Notes under the pieces: generated by a model
Told to the model about the DNA's origin: nothing
Databases searched by the model: none
The model's input: the letters and a program-made list of their open reading frames with translations, nothing else
Part shown: one piece after another, positions 34,733 through 43,727 of the stretch
Layout: each line of letters starts with the position of its first letter
Numbering within the stretch: position 1 is the stretch's first letter
From: Paracnuella aquatica
GTDB taxonomy: Bacteria; Bacteroidota; Bacteroidia; Chitinophagales; Chitinophagaceae
Assembly (NCBI RefSeq): GCF_003332885.2
Contig: NZ_QOWJ01000012.1
Span: 86,999-150,998 of the forward strand
DNA: 64,000 bases
Direction: 5' to 3'
Position numbers and translations under genes: made by a program

Positions 34733-35356
34733 TTAAAAGCCTGCCTTTGCCGGCCGCAAATGGCGGGGCCGGTGTGTTTCGCGGGGCGTGTCGGGGTTGT
34801 GCAGGTATTCGTATTGGTGCCCGTCGGTTTGGTGCACCACGCGGATGGTACAACCATAACGAATTTGAAAAGCATCAAACGAATCCAGGATATCCACGCC
34901 CTGCATGTGCGCCAGCATGCTGCGGATAACACCGCCATGCGTTACCACTGCCACAGACGCTGTTTTAGGCAGTTGATCATAAAAATGCGCCACGCGGTGG
35001 TACAACTGCCGGTAGCTTTCTCCTTCCGGGATCACGGCATCGGCCAGGTTATTGGTCCAGTGTTGCAGGTGCGCAGCTTCAATGCTTTCCCAGGGGCTCA
35101 GTTCCCAGTTGCCGCAGTTGATCTCTTTCAGCCGGTCGTCGAATTGAATGGAATGCTGCGGAAAAAGATGCTCGGCCAGTTTGCGGCAGCGTTGCAGCGG
35201 GCTGCTGTACACTTGCGCAATATGCGGCGGCAGGTGTTTGCTGATGCAGCCCGCTTCGGTTGCAAACGAAGCGGTCACATCCAGGTCGGCCTGCCCGTAG
35301 CAAATGCCCGAAGCCACTGCTGGCGTGGTATGGCGTATGAGGTAAAGTTCCATCAT
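34733..35356 (-). CDS. cobC: Histidine phosphatase, probably alpha-ribazole phosphatase
   Basis: The 207-residue protein starts at the tandem ATG 35356/35353 (MMELYLIRHTTP). It has the branch-1 histidine phosphatase signature LIRHT with the phospho-accepting His, YSSPLQRCRKLAE, and the second catalytic His in VVTHGGVIRSML. CobC-type enzymes in this fold remove the phosphate from alpha-ribazole-5'-phosphate in the lower-ligand branch of cobalamin synthesis. Its place three genes after a cobalamin riboswitch and BtuB, and the ICYGQADLDV segment typical of CobC, support this over a general phosphoglycerate mutase. About 28 bases separate it from the MarC-like gene. Confidence 0.8.
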   Translation of the reverse strand: MMELYLIRHTTPAVASGICYGQADLDVTASFATEAGCISKHLPPHIAQVYSSPLQRCRKLAEHLFPQHSIQFDDRLKEINCGNWELSPWESIEAAHLQHWTNNLADAVIPEGESYRQLYHRVAHFYDQLPKTASVAVVTHGGVIRSMLAHMQGVDILDSFDAFQIRYGCTIRVVHQTDGHQYEYLHNPDTPRETHRPRHLRPAKAGF

Positions 35357-35484
35357 GGTAAAGGGTTCTGTTCCGTTAATTGTATCGCCGGCGCTGTGCT
35401 GCAACACCCATTTATCTTATTGACAAATCGCGGTGCATATTGTTGGCCCGGCAACCAGGCGGCTAACACCATCAAAAAGATTGC

Positions 35485-36234
35485 CTAGATCGCAACCGCT
35501 TCCGCCACCGGCTCCAGGTCGCAAAAGTAAAATGGCATATCCGGTGCGGGTTTGTCCCTAAAACAATCATTGCCACTTTTAGGCATAGGGTAGTGGCGGG
35601 TGGTGATGCCGCCTTTTGCAAAAGGCACCGGCGTTTTGAAAATAGGCCCGTCAAACACAAAACTGTGGTACTCGCCCCGTTCGCCGCAGGGGTCCACGTC
35701 GGCAGGCAGGTCGGCCACAAAAGATGTATCGAGCAGGCGGCCGCAAAAGCTTTCGTCCAGCAGCGATCCATTTACACACACCACAATGGCTTTGAAACCT
35801 GCAGCAATAAATGCCTCCATCAGTTGCGCCGAATCTTTTTGCCACAGCGGAAAATAGCAGTTCATGCCCTGTTGGCCCAATTCCCTTTCGCGGTATTGCT
35901 TCAGGTCTTCCAAAAAAATATCACCAAATATGGCCGTATCAAATCCCTGTGCTTTTAGCTCCGCTACATGCCGGCTCATGATGTTGTTGTAATCTTCCAT
36001 CGCAGGCAGCAAGGGCAGCTCGGCCGTAACCAGCGGCAGGCCAAGCGCGGCAGCCTGCAACTCCAGCAATGCCCTGCGTACGCCATGCATAGTAATGCGC
36101 TGGTGTGCCGCATTGATGCTGGTAAACAGTGCCGCTACATCAACGCCGTTTTGCTGTGCGTGGTGCAGTGCCAGCGCCGAATCTTTGCCGCCGCTCCAGT
36201 TCATGTATGCTTTGCCAATCTGTTGCATGGTCAT
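35485..36234 (-). CDS. DUF71/COG2102 ATP pyrophosphatase, predicted B12-salvage type
   Basis: A 249-residue protein with the PP-loop motif NWSGGKDSALALHHAQQ at residues 12-28, and the family segments ITMHGVRRALLE, FGDIFLEDLKQYRE, VNGSLLDESFCGR and DPCGERGEYHSFVFDGP. In archaea and eukaryotes this family includes the diphthine-ammonia ligase. Bacteria have no diphthamide, and comparative genomics has placed a bacterial subgroup of DUF71 in cobalamin salvage. This gene sits between btuB and cobC downstream of a cobalamin riboswitch, matching that prediction. Some databases would name it diphthine-ammonia ligase, which is misleading here. Start at the ATG 36234; 36228 is also possible. Confidence 0.8.
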   Translation of the reverse strand: MTMQQIGKAYMNWSGGKDSALALHHAQQNGVDVAALFTSINAAHQRITMHGVRRALLELQAAALGLPLVTAELPLLPAMEDYNNIMSRHVAELKAQGFDTAIFGDIFLEDLKQYRERELGQQGMNCYFPLWQKDSAQLMEAFIAAGFKAIVVCVNGSLLDESFCGRLLDTSFVADLPADVDPCGERGEYHSFVFDGPIFKTPVPFAKGGITTRHYPMPKSGNDCFRDKPAPDMPFYFCDLEPVAEAVAI

Positions 36235-36319
36235 TTTTTTAGTAAAAAATATGGGTGTAAAAAAAGACAACGTGAACGGGGCCCGTTCACGTTGTGCAAA
36301 ATATAGCGTTGTTTATTTA

Positions 36320-38167
36320 CTACAATGTAAACCGCAGTCCGCCCTGGAAGGTAAAGCCCTGCACGTTATAACCATACACTTCGATATAGTCCTTGTTGTT
36401 CGTGAGGTTGCGGGCATCGGCAAAAATGCGCAGGCGTTTAGCCGCCAGCAGGTACTCGGCATAGGCGTGCACCAGGGTGTATGCATCCAGTTTTTTGGGC
36501 ACTGCACGGAAACTGGCATCATAAAACACATCATCGCGGCCCGAAATGTGCTGCACCGTAGCGCTCACAAAAAAGGCCTCGGTAAGCTGGTAGCCTGCAA
36601 AGAGGTTCAGCGAGTGGCGTGGGCGGCGCAGCAGGTTAAAGTAACTGGTGTCTTTGCCCGGCTGCAGCTTTTGCGTGATCTCGCCATCAAGGTAAGTGTA
36701 GTTGGCCCTGAAGTTCCATTTGTTATCCGGCTGGTATTGCAGTTCCAGTTCCACGCCCTGGTCGTGTTGTTGGTCGCGGTTTTGGTAGCCGGTGCGGCCG
36801 TAAATGATCACGTCTTTTACCCGGCGATTAAAGTAGTTGGCCCGCACCGACAGATCTCTGTTGGCCGTCCATGCCTGTACGCCGCCTTCAAACGAGCGGG
36901 AGTGTTCGGGCTTGAGGTTGGGGTTGGCGCCAAATGGCCCAAACAACTCCGAGATGCCCGGCGCCCTGAAACCGGTGCCCAGGTTGGCAAACAGTTTTAC
37001 ACGGTCGTGCAGCAGGTAGCTGGGGTTAAAGCTGTAGGTAAAATTATCGCCGTACTGGCTGTGGCGGTTGTAGCGGCCGCCCAGTTCGGCATTAAACCCA
37101 ATTGCTGTTTTCAACAACAGCGATGCATAAGTGCTCAGGATGTTGTTGGTAGTATCGGGTTTGGGCATGCGCATGGTTTGGTAGTTTACACCGGCCAGCA
37201 ATTGCAGTTGCCTCGTTAGCTCCTGCGTTACAAATGCTTCGGCCTGGTGAAAATTACCGGCAAGCGCCGACCCGTTGTAGTTGCGTTTGGTGTAGCTGTG
37301 GCCGTAGTTGAAGTTGACTGCACCGCCGCTGTAATCGAGTTTGCCGATAAGGCCCGCATTTACCAGGCTGCCGGTGTAGCGGGCATTGCCGTCGGCAAAT
37401 GAGCCTGCATCATAATCGCCTTTAAATTCGGTAAAGCGATAAAATGGCGCCAGCCGCAAACCTTCTGTTACATTGATGCCCAGTTGTGCGTTGATGGATT
37501 GGCGGACAAATCCATCTTTATCAAAACCCGCTTTGCCGGTGGTGTCTTTTGCTTCGGAAATGCCGTCGGTTTTGAGGCGCTCATAATTGATGCTGTAATC
37601 GATCGCTTTCAGCTTTTGGCTCAGGCCTACCTGGCCGCGCCGCGTATTGTAGCTGCCATACGACAGTAAGCCAGCCACCGAAGGCTTAGCCGTAGTGCCC
37701 CTTTTGGTAATGATGTTGATGACGCCTGCAATGGCACTGGAGCCGTACAGAGTGCTTTGGCTTCCCTTCAATATTTCAATGCGCTCAATTTGCTCAATGG
37801 GAAACAGGCGGATGTCAAACGTGCCGCCCGAACCCGACGGATCGTTAACCGTTACGCCATCCACCAGTATTACGGTGTAGGCTGTAGAGGCGCCCTGCAC
37901 AAACAAAGATTTATCCTTACCGGCATTGGCGTTGGCGCTGTTGATGGTAATGCCGGTTTGCTCGCTCAGCACCTGCGCCAGGTCTTTACCGCCGCTACGC
38001 TGTAGCTGTTCGTTGGTTACCACGGTTACCACTTTGCCCGTGGTACTTTGTTTTTGCGGAAAGCGGTTGGCGGTAACAATTACCTGGTCCAGCGATGTAG
38101 TGTCGTTTTGTGCCTGTGCCCAGCTGCTGATCAATGCTGCAGTCACCACGAAAAATCCCTTTTTCAA
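36320..38167 (-). CDS. btuB: TonB-dependent outer-membrane cobalamin receptor
   Basis: A 615-residue protein with a signal peptide ending WAQAQ and a TTG start at 38167; there is no in-frame ATG upstream. The plug domain has the TonB-box-like LDQVIVTANRFPQ, then RSGGKDLAQVLSEQTGI, VILVDGVTVNDPSGSGG and IERIEILKGSQSTLYGSSAIAGVINIITK. The rest is a 22-stranded barrel that ends GFTFQGGLRFTL with the terminal aromatic needed for outer-membrane assembly. The size and the cobalamin riboswitch just upstream support BtuB over siderophore receptors. No FecCD-like ABC permease for the inner membrane is encoded nearby. Confidence 0.9.
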   Translation of the reverse strand: MKKGFFVVTAALISSWAQAQNDTTSLDQVIVTANRFPQKQSTTGKVVTVVTNEQLQRSGGKDLAQVLSEQTGITINSANANAGKDKSLFVQGASTAYTVILVDGVTVNDPSGSGGTFDIRLFPIEQIERIEILKGSQSTLYGSSAIAGVINIITKRGTTAKPSVAGLLSYGSYNTRRGQVGLSQKLKAIDYSINYERLKTDGISEAKDTTGKAGFDKDGFVRQSINAQLGINVTEGLRLAPFYRFTEFKGDYDAGSFADGNARYTGSLVNAGLIGKLDYSGGAVNFNYGHSYTKRNYNGSALAGNFHQAEAFVTQELTRQLQLLAGVNYQTMRMPKPDTTNNILSTYASLLLKTAIGFNAELGGRYNRHSQYGDNFTYSFNPSYLLHDRVKLFANLGTGFRAPGISELFGPFGANPNLKPEHSRSFEGGVQAWTANRDLSVRANYFNRRVKDVIIYGRTGYQNRDQQHDQGVELELQYQPDNKWNFRANYTYLDGEITQKLQPGKDTSYFNLLRRPRHSLNLFAGYQLTEAFFVSATVQHISGRDDVFYDASFRAVPKKLDAYTLVHAYAEYLLAAKRLRIFADARNLTNNKDYIEVYGYNVQGFTFQGGLRFTL

Positions 38168-38285
38168 TTGTTGTTGGTTTTGTGACTGCTCTCAAGAAAA
38201 ATGGAGGAAGAAATATACAGGCCCGTACGCTGCCAATACATTTCATGCCTTTCGTCCCGAAAGCATAAATGATGAAAATTGCAAT

Positions 38286-38483
38286 GGCAGGTCTTCTGGC
38301 TCGGTCCGCACCAGGTCGGCCTTCCCGCGCCGGGCCTGTGGGCCCAATGCAGTGGCGTGGATGATCTGGCGATTTGTACCTGCCTTTGAGGGGGCAGGGG
38401 AACCTTACAGCTACGGGGATAGCGCCGGATTTGCACCGGACTTCCCTTTTAATTCGGGGCCTGCGGGGCAGGCACCAAAACCA
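38286..38483 (-). promoter_or_regulatory. Cobalamin riboswitch
   Basis: On the minus strand the region ends with a B12 box, AGCCAGAAGACCTGCC (38301-38286), and contains the conserved core GGGAAGTCCGGTGCAAATCC further 5', plus GGTGCC near the 5' end. About 198 bases long, as expected. It ends 119 bases before the btuB start and should reduce btuB, DUF71 and cobC expression when adenosylcobalamin is plentiful. Confidence 0.92.
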
Positions 38484-38697
38484 TTTACGCGGCAAATGTA
38501 AGGGGGAAACAAATAGGGGCAGGTTGTTTTTGACGGCGGCCGTCGGCAGCGCATTAAAGGTGGTTCTTATCCCTGCCCAACCAGTTGTATTAAATAGGGG
38601 TAAGGTCTTTCTCTTAAAATGGAAAAGAATAGGATGCAAAACGGCCCCGGGCCAGCTCGCAGCTTGTATTTCATAAAAAGCTTATGGTACTTTTGCC

Positions 38698-40914
38698 ATG
38701 CGTTGGCGTTTGCGCATGTACAAAATAATTGAGGTGAACGCTGCCGCATCTTTAGCAACTTTACAATCCGGTATCTTGGTTATCGATAATTTATGGGTTC
38801 TGTTTTTGAACCTGATTCCTGCCTTGTTCAATATTGGCATTGCATGCTACGTGTTTTTTGCGCTGCCCCGGAATAAAACCATCAACATATTCGGATATTT
38901 TCTCATTGCCATCAGCCTGTGGCAAATTCAGGATGTATTGTTTCGCACCATCAATACGGTAGCACAGGCCAATTTGATCGACCACCTGTTTTGCATTGGC
39001 TGGATCAGTGCCGGCCCGCTGGGGTTTCATTTTGCCTGCAGCTACAGCGGGTTGCCCATTGTAAAAAAATGGTATTTCCCGGTGCTCAACTACACGCCGT
39101 TTTTGATCCTGGAGCGGTTTTATATTTCCAGCTACAACGTCAATTTTAAATACAACAATGATTGGGGTTGGGTAACGGCACCGGGCACCACCAAGATCGA
39201 CGGTATACTGAGGCTGGCCATCCTTGTCATTACGCTATCCAGCATTGCGGTGTTGCTGGTGCATGCTTATAAAATGCGCAACGACAAGGTGCGCCGGGTG
39301 CCTGCATTCCTTATTGCCATGGGCATTTTTATACCGGTAATGTTTGGCGTGCTGGGCCAGGTGGCTTACCCGCTGCTCTTGAACCGCGATGAACTACCGG
39401 TTACTTCCATTTTCCTCACGCTGTTTTCGGTGGCTACCGTTATTTCCTTAAAAAAATACCGGCTGTTCGATATTTCGGAATACGTGGCGGTGGAGTCGGT
39501 GCTGGAAAACCTGAAAAATATTGTACTGGTGGTGGCACCCAACAAAAAAGTGCTCTACATGAACGCCCATGCACAAAGCTTGTTCAATTGGGAAGAGCAC
39601 TCGGCCCGTCCCAACGATGCAGCTGATATTTTTTGTGCCGGCGATCATTATTACGATTTCGTTGCGCAGGTGTTTGATCCGGCGCTGGCGGGCAGTTTTA
39701 CAAAAAGCTATACTGCCGCCATGAAGACCCACGACGGCACCCGCATAGAAGTGCAGCTGTATGCCGAGCCGATTGTTACCAACAACAAAGTGCAGGGTGT
39801 GCTGATTGTGGGCAACGATATTACGGCGCACATGCAAATGATGCACGACCTGAAAGTAAGCAACGACCGCTACGACCTGGTGAGCAAAACCACCAATGAT
39901 ATGGTGTGGGACTGGAACCTAGTGACCGGAAAAATTTACTGGAACCGCGAAGGTTGGCACAAGATCTTTGATGAAGAACTGCCGGCTGGCGAAGGTTCGG
40001 CAAAGCAATGGGTGGAAAGGATACATCCAGATGATTACCAAAAGGCATTGGATTTGAACACCAAAATTTTCAACGGAACCATCACCGATTCGTTTACGCA
40101 GGAGTTGCGGGTGGTAAGGAAAAGCGGTGACATTGTTTACTTGTTTGTCCGGGGTTATGTTTTCCAAAACGAGGAAGGCAAGCCCGTGCGGCTGATTGGT
40201 GCCTCGCAGGACGTAACGCTGCGCAAAAAAGCAGAAATAAAACTGCAGGAAGAACAACTGGCCAAGCACCGCGAAATTGCCGATGCCGTGATCATTGCGC
40301 AGGAAAACGAACGGCGGAATATTGGCGCCGAGCTGCACGACAACGTAAACCAGTTGCTTACCAGCGCTACATTGTACCTCAACCTGGCACGTACAGAAAG
40401 GGAAAACAGCGAACCGTTTTTCAAAAAATCGGAAGGCATGATCACCCATGCCATCAACGAAGTGCGGCGCCTGAGCCACTCGCTGATACCGCCATCGTGG
40501 GGCGGCGAAACCCTGGTAGAGGCCATCAGCCACCTGCTCGATGCTTCGGAAAAATCGGGGTTGTTTGCCGTGCAAAAAGAACTGGCTGATGTAGCCGAAG
40601 CGGCGATGCCGTTTAAGCTCAAACTTAATTTATACCGCATTGTGCAGGAGCAGCTCAATAACATCATCAAACATGCGCAGGCCGATTGGGTGCTGGTGCG
40701 TCTGGAGCAAAAAGATGCGCAATTGATCCTCACCATACAGGATAATGGCGTTGGCTTCGACATGTCGCGGCGCACAAAAGGCGTGGGCCTTACCAATATG
40801 CAAACCCGTGCTTTTTTGCACGGCGGTACACTCGATATTAGTTCGGTGCCGGGCGGCGGCTGTGTGTTGCAGGTGTCGTTTCCGGTGGCGCAGCTGTCGG
40901 CGTCGGTTTATTAG
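38698..40914 (+). CDS. PAS-domain sensor histidine kinase (HisKA_3 / NarX-LytS type) with 7TM input
   Basis: The 738-residue protein begins with about seven membrane helices (residues 30-260) of the histidine-kinase N-terminal 7TM type. Two PAS domains follow (about 275-385, KNIVLVVAPNKKVLYMNAHAQ, and 390-525, including a PAC segment GEGSAKQWVERIHPDD). The dimerisation domain is HisKA_3, with the phospho-accepting His in ERRNIGAELHDNVNQLL near 545, and the ATPase domain has QLNNIIKHA, DNGVGFD and GVGLTNMQTRA. Such kinases act with NarL-type response regulators, but none is encoded next to it, so it is an orphan here. It diverges from the cobalamin unit. Confidence 0.9.
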   Translation: MRWRLRMYKIIEVNAAASLATLQSGILVIDNLWVLFLNLIPALFNIGIACYVFFALPRNKTINIFGYFLIAISLWQIQDVLFRTINTVAQANLIDHLFCIGWISAGPLGFHFACSYSGLPIVKKWYFPVLNYTPFLILERFYISSYNVNFKYNNDWGWVTAPGTTKIDGILRLAILVITLSSIAVLLVHAYKMRNDKVRRVPAFLIAMGIFIPVMFGVLGQVAYPLLLNRDELPVTSIFLTLFSVATVISLKKYRLFDISEYVAVESVLENLKNIVLVVAPNKKVLYMNAHAQSLFNWEEHSARPNDAADIFCAGDHYYDFVAQVFDPALAGSFTKSYTAAMKTHDGTRIEVQLYAEPIVTNNKVQGVLIVGNDITAHMQMMHDLKVSNDRYDLVSKTTNDMVWDWNLVTGKIYWNREGWHKIFDEELPAGEGSAKQWVERIHPDDYQKALDLNTKIFNGTITDSFTQELRVVRKSGDIVYLFVRGYVFQNEEGKPVRLIGASQDVTLRKKAEIKLQEEQLAKHREIADAVIIAQENERRNIGAELHDNVNQLLTSATLYLNLARTERENSEPFFKKSEGMITHAINEVRRLSHSLIPPSWGGETLVEAISHLLDASEKSGLFAVQKELADVAEAAMPFKLKLNLYRIVQEQLNNIIKHAQADWVLVRLEQKDAQLILTIQDNGVGFDMSRRTKGVGLTNMQTRAFLHGGTLDISSVPGGGCVLQVSFPVAQLSASVY

Positions 40915-40983
40915 CGCTGGCCCGGTGCGCCGCCATTACCCTACTTTAGCTGCATACTACAAACTCTTCCTACTTTCGCGGCC

Positions 40984-42378
40984 ATGAGTGTGAAACGTCC
41001 GCAGTTGGGTCTGCTCGACCTGACGATGATTGTGATTTCGTTTGTGATAGGCATGGGTATTTTCCGTGCACCGGTTAATGTGGCTGCAGCTGCACCTACT
41101 CCTTTTATTTTTTACCTGTGCTGGATAGGGGGCGGACTGGTGGCCATGTGCGGCGCACTTACCTATGCCGAGATCGGCTCACGCATGCCGGTAACCGGCG
41201 GTTATTATAAAGTATTTGCATACGCATACCATCCTTCCATCGCCTTTGCCATCAACTGTATTATCCTGGTGAGCAATTCGGCATCCATGGCGGCGGTGGC
41301 GCTGGTGGGCAGCGAGTATATTGCTTCAGTGTTGCTGCCGGCATCGAAAGATGCGGCTTATATGCAGGTGGCGGCCAATGCCGATTTTGTGCGAACGGTG
41401 CATATTTCCATTGCGCTGGTGGCCATCGCTATTTTTTACGGCGTAAATATGCTGGGCTTGAAAATGAGTGCCAAAACGCAAACCATTTTGATGGTGATCA
41501 AAATTGCGATGGTGCTCTTACTCATTACGCCACTGTTTTTTGCTACCAATGAAACCGCTGCTGCCACACCGCAAATACTAAGCGGCGCATCAACCGCCAT
41601 GACGGAATATATCAAGGCGTTTGGTATTGGCCTGGTGGCAGTAAGCTTTACCTATGGCGGCTACCAGCAAACGATCAATTTTGGTGAGGAAATTAAAAAC
41701 CCCGGCCGCAATATTCCGCGGGGCATCATACTGGGTTTGCTGGTCATTATTTCTTTGTACCTGCTCATTAACTATGCGTATGTAAATGTGATCGGGTTTG
41801 AAGAGTTGAAGACGAGTAAAAACATTGCAGCCATCATGGCTTCGAAAATATTTGGCGTGCATGCCGAACGTATTTTGTCGGTGCTACTCTTCTTGAGCGT
41901 GCTGGCTTATATCAACGCAGTGCTCATGAGCAACCCGCGGGTTATGTATGCCATGAGCGATGATAAAATTTTACCTGCCGCCTTTAAAAAAACAAACAAC
42001 CAGGGCGCACTTACAATTGGGCTGACCACTTTTTCCGTAATGGCTGCACTGATTGTGTTTTGGGCGCAGGAGTTTGACCGCATTCTGAGCTTTACCATTT
42101 TCCTCGATTCTTTTGGTATGGCGCTTTCTGCAGGCAGCATTTTTGTGATTCGCAAACGCACCAAACACCTCGATGGCACCGGCATTTATAAAATGAATTT
42201 ATACCCGCTGCTGCCCTTGATCTTTATTGCAGCGTACATGTTTGTAGCCCTCAGCATTGCGTTTGATTACGAGAATAACGACTACGCAGCGCTGGTAGGC
42301 CTCGCGGTATTGGCCGTGTTCCTGCTCCTGTATTTTTTGCTGCGCCAGTTCAACACACGGCCCAAAGACAATAATTAA
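40984..42378 (+). CDS. APC superfamily amino-acid permease
   Basis: A 464-residue protein with twelve predicted membrane helices. The start DLTMIVISFVIGMGIFRAPVNVAAA holds the unwound GIF segment of helix 1 that binds the amino-acid backbone, followed by WIGGGLVAMCGALTYAEIGSRMPVTGGYY in helices 2-3 and SFTYGGYQQTINFGEEIKNPGRNIPRG in helix 6 to the loop. The mix is that of the amino-acid/polyamine transporter family. The downstream PLP enzyme gene suggests a link with sulfur amino acids, but this is inference. The gap between the permease stop and the enzyme ATG is only 49 bases. Confidence 0.9.
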   Translation: MSVKRPQLGLLDLTMIVISFVIGMGIFRAPVNVAAAAPTPFIFYLCWIGGGLVAMCGALTYAEIGSRMPVTGGYYKVFAYAYHPSIAFAINCIILVSNSASMAAVALVGSEYIASVLLPASKDAAYMQVAANADFVRTVHISIALVAIAIFYGVNMLGLKMSAKTQTILMVIKIAMVLLLITPLFFATNETAAATPQILSGASTAMTEYIKAFGIGLVAVSFTYGGYQQTINFGEEIKNPGRNIPRGIILGLLVIISLYLLINYAYVNVIGFEELKTSKNIAAIMASKIFGVHAERILSVLLFLSVLAYINAVLMSNPRVMYAMSDDKILPAAFKKTNNQGALTIGLTTFSVMAALIVFWAQEFDRILSFTIFLDSFGMALSAGSIFVIRKRTKHLDGTGIYKMNLYPLLPLIFIAAYMFVALSIAFDYENNDYAALVGLAVLAVFLLLYFLLRQFNTRPKDNN

Positions 42379-42390
42379 ATTGAAGTCAAA

Positions 42391-42427
42391 CACAATCCGA
42401 AATCCGAAATCGCAAATCCAAAATCAC
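42391..42427. repeat. Degenerate AAATCC-type repeat upstream of the PLP enzyme
   Basis: Near-repeats of AATCCGAAATCCGAAATCG and CAAATCCAAAATC fill the 49-base spacer between permease and PLP-enzyme genes and include the leader of the latter. The same vocabulary occurs inverted and direct at 43596-43710. Confidence 0.65.
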
Positions 42428-43597
42428 ATGGTTCCTGATATTTCCTACATCCTCACACACCTGGCCGAAGACCGCGAACAGTATTTTGGCGCCGTGGCGC
42501 CGCCCATTGTGCAAACGTCCAACTTCGCGTTTAAAACCGTGGCAGAAATGCGCGGTGTTTTTGCCGATGAAATGTCGGACTATATCTACAGCCGCGGCAT
42601 CAATCCCACGGTGGATATTTTGCGTAAAAAACTGGCGGCGCTGGATGGGGCGGAAGATTGCCTGGTGCTCAACAGTGGTGCGGCAGCCATCTTTGCCGGT
42701 GTGCTGCCGTTTGTAAAAGCGGGCAGCCACATTATTTCGGTGGAGAAACCTTACTCGTGGGCACAGAAAATGTTTGACGTAGTGCTGCCACGTTTTGGTG
42801 TAACCACTACTTATGTTGCCGGCACCAGCATCGAAGATTTTGAAGCGGCACTGCAACCCAATACTTCTTTTATTTACCTCGAGTCGCCCAACTCCTGGAA
42901 CTACGCCATCCAGCCGCTGGCCGAAGTGGCGGCGCTGGCAAAGGCCCACGGCATTAGTACGCTTATTGATAACAGTTACTGCACGCCGCTGCACCAGCGC
43001 CCCATTGAGCTGGGCATCGACCTGTGCATGCAAACGGCCACCAAGTACATTGGCGGCCACAGCGATACGCTGGGTGGTGTGCTCACCGGTTCGGCAGCCA
43101 TCATTAAAAAAATATTCGACAGCGAGTACCTCAATATTGGCAGCGGCATACAGCCGTTTAATGCATGGCTGCTGCTGCGTGGCCTGCGTACGCTGCCCAC
43201 CCGCATTGATCGCATTAACCGCTCTACGCAAAAAGTATTGCACTTTTTAAAAGCGCATCCTGCTGTTGGTGGCGTATTGTTTCCATTCGATGAAAGTTTT
43301 CCGCAGCATGAGCTGGCCAAAAAACAAATGAGTGCTGCCGGCGGGCTCATTACGTTTTGGTTAAATGACGCAACGGAAGATCAGATCATTCGCTTTTGCG
43401 AAAGCCTGCAGCGGTTCCTGATGGCCGTTAGTTGGGGCGGCCACGAGTCGCTGATCCTGCCAAAATGCGCAGGCCTGCAGGAAGGCGCATTTGACCGCAA
43501 CAACCCCGAGCACCAATGGATCAGGATGTATGTGGGCCTGGAAGAACCAGAGTATTTGATTGAAGATTTGGAGCAGGCGCTGGGCAAAGCGAAGTGA
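42428..43597 (+). CDS. PLP-dependent transsulfuration enzyme (Cys/Met metabolism family)
   Basis: The 389-residue protein from the ATG at 42428 belongs to the cystathionine gamma-synthase/lyase family. It has FGAVAPPIVQTSNFAF, YSRGINPTVDILRKKLAALDGAE, the SGAAAIFAGVLPFV cofactor-phosphate segment, LIDNSYCTPLHQRP, and the PLP lysine in ATKYIGGHSDTLGG near residue 204. Members make or break cystathionine, or release methanethiol from methionine, and these activities cannot be separated safely from sequence. Translation from the earlier GTG/TTG at 42380 would read the repeat as protein and is rejected. It follows the permease gene. Confidence 0.85.
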   Translation: MVPDISYILTHLAEDREQYFGAVAPPIVQTSNFAFKTVAEMRGVFADEMSDYIYSRGINPTVDILRKKLAALDGAEDCLVLNSGAAAIFAGVLPFVKAGSHIISVEKPYSWAQKMFDVVLPRFGVTTTYVAGTSIEDFEAALQPNTSFIYLESPNSWNYAIQPLAEVAALAKAHGISTLIDNSYCTPLHQRPIELGIDLCMQTATKYIGGHSDTLGGVLTGSAAIIKKIFDSEYLNIGSGIQPFNAWLLLRGLRTLPTRIDRINRSTQKVLHFLKAHPAVGGVLFPFDESFPQHELAKKQMSAAGGLITFWLNDATEDQIIRFCESLQRFLMAVSWGGHESLILPKCAGLQEGAFDRNNPEHQWIRMYVGLEEPEYLIEDLEQALGKAK

Positions 43598-43710
43598 TTT
43601 TGGATTGACGATTTTGGATTGACGATTTGGTTAGAAGCAGTAATACTCCATAGATGTTTTTCCGGCTGTTACATCGTAAATCCAAAATCTACAATCGTAA
43701 ATCCTAAATG
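43596..43710. repeat. Inverted pair of AAATCC-type degenerate repeats
   Basis: A direct array of GATTTTGGATTGACG units (43596-43630, overlapping the stop codon of the PLP enzyme) is followed 42 bases later by an opposite-strand array (43673-43710) of CGTAAATCCAAAATC-type units. The copies could pair as an imperfect long hairpin just before the TolC gene. Confidence 0.75.
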
Positions 43711-43727
43711 GCCTTACATTTACCTGT

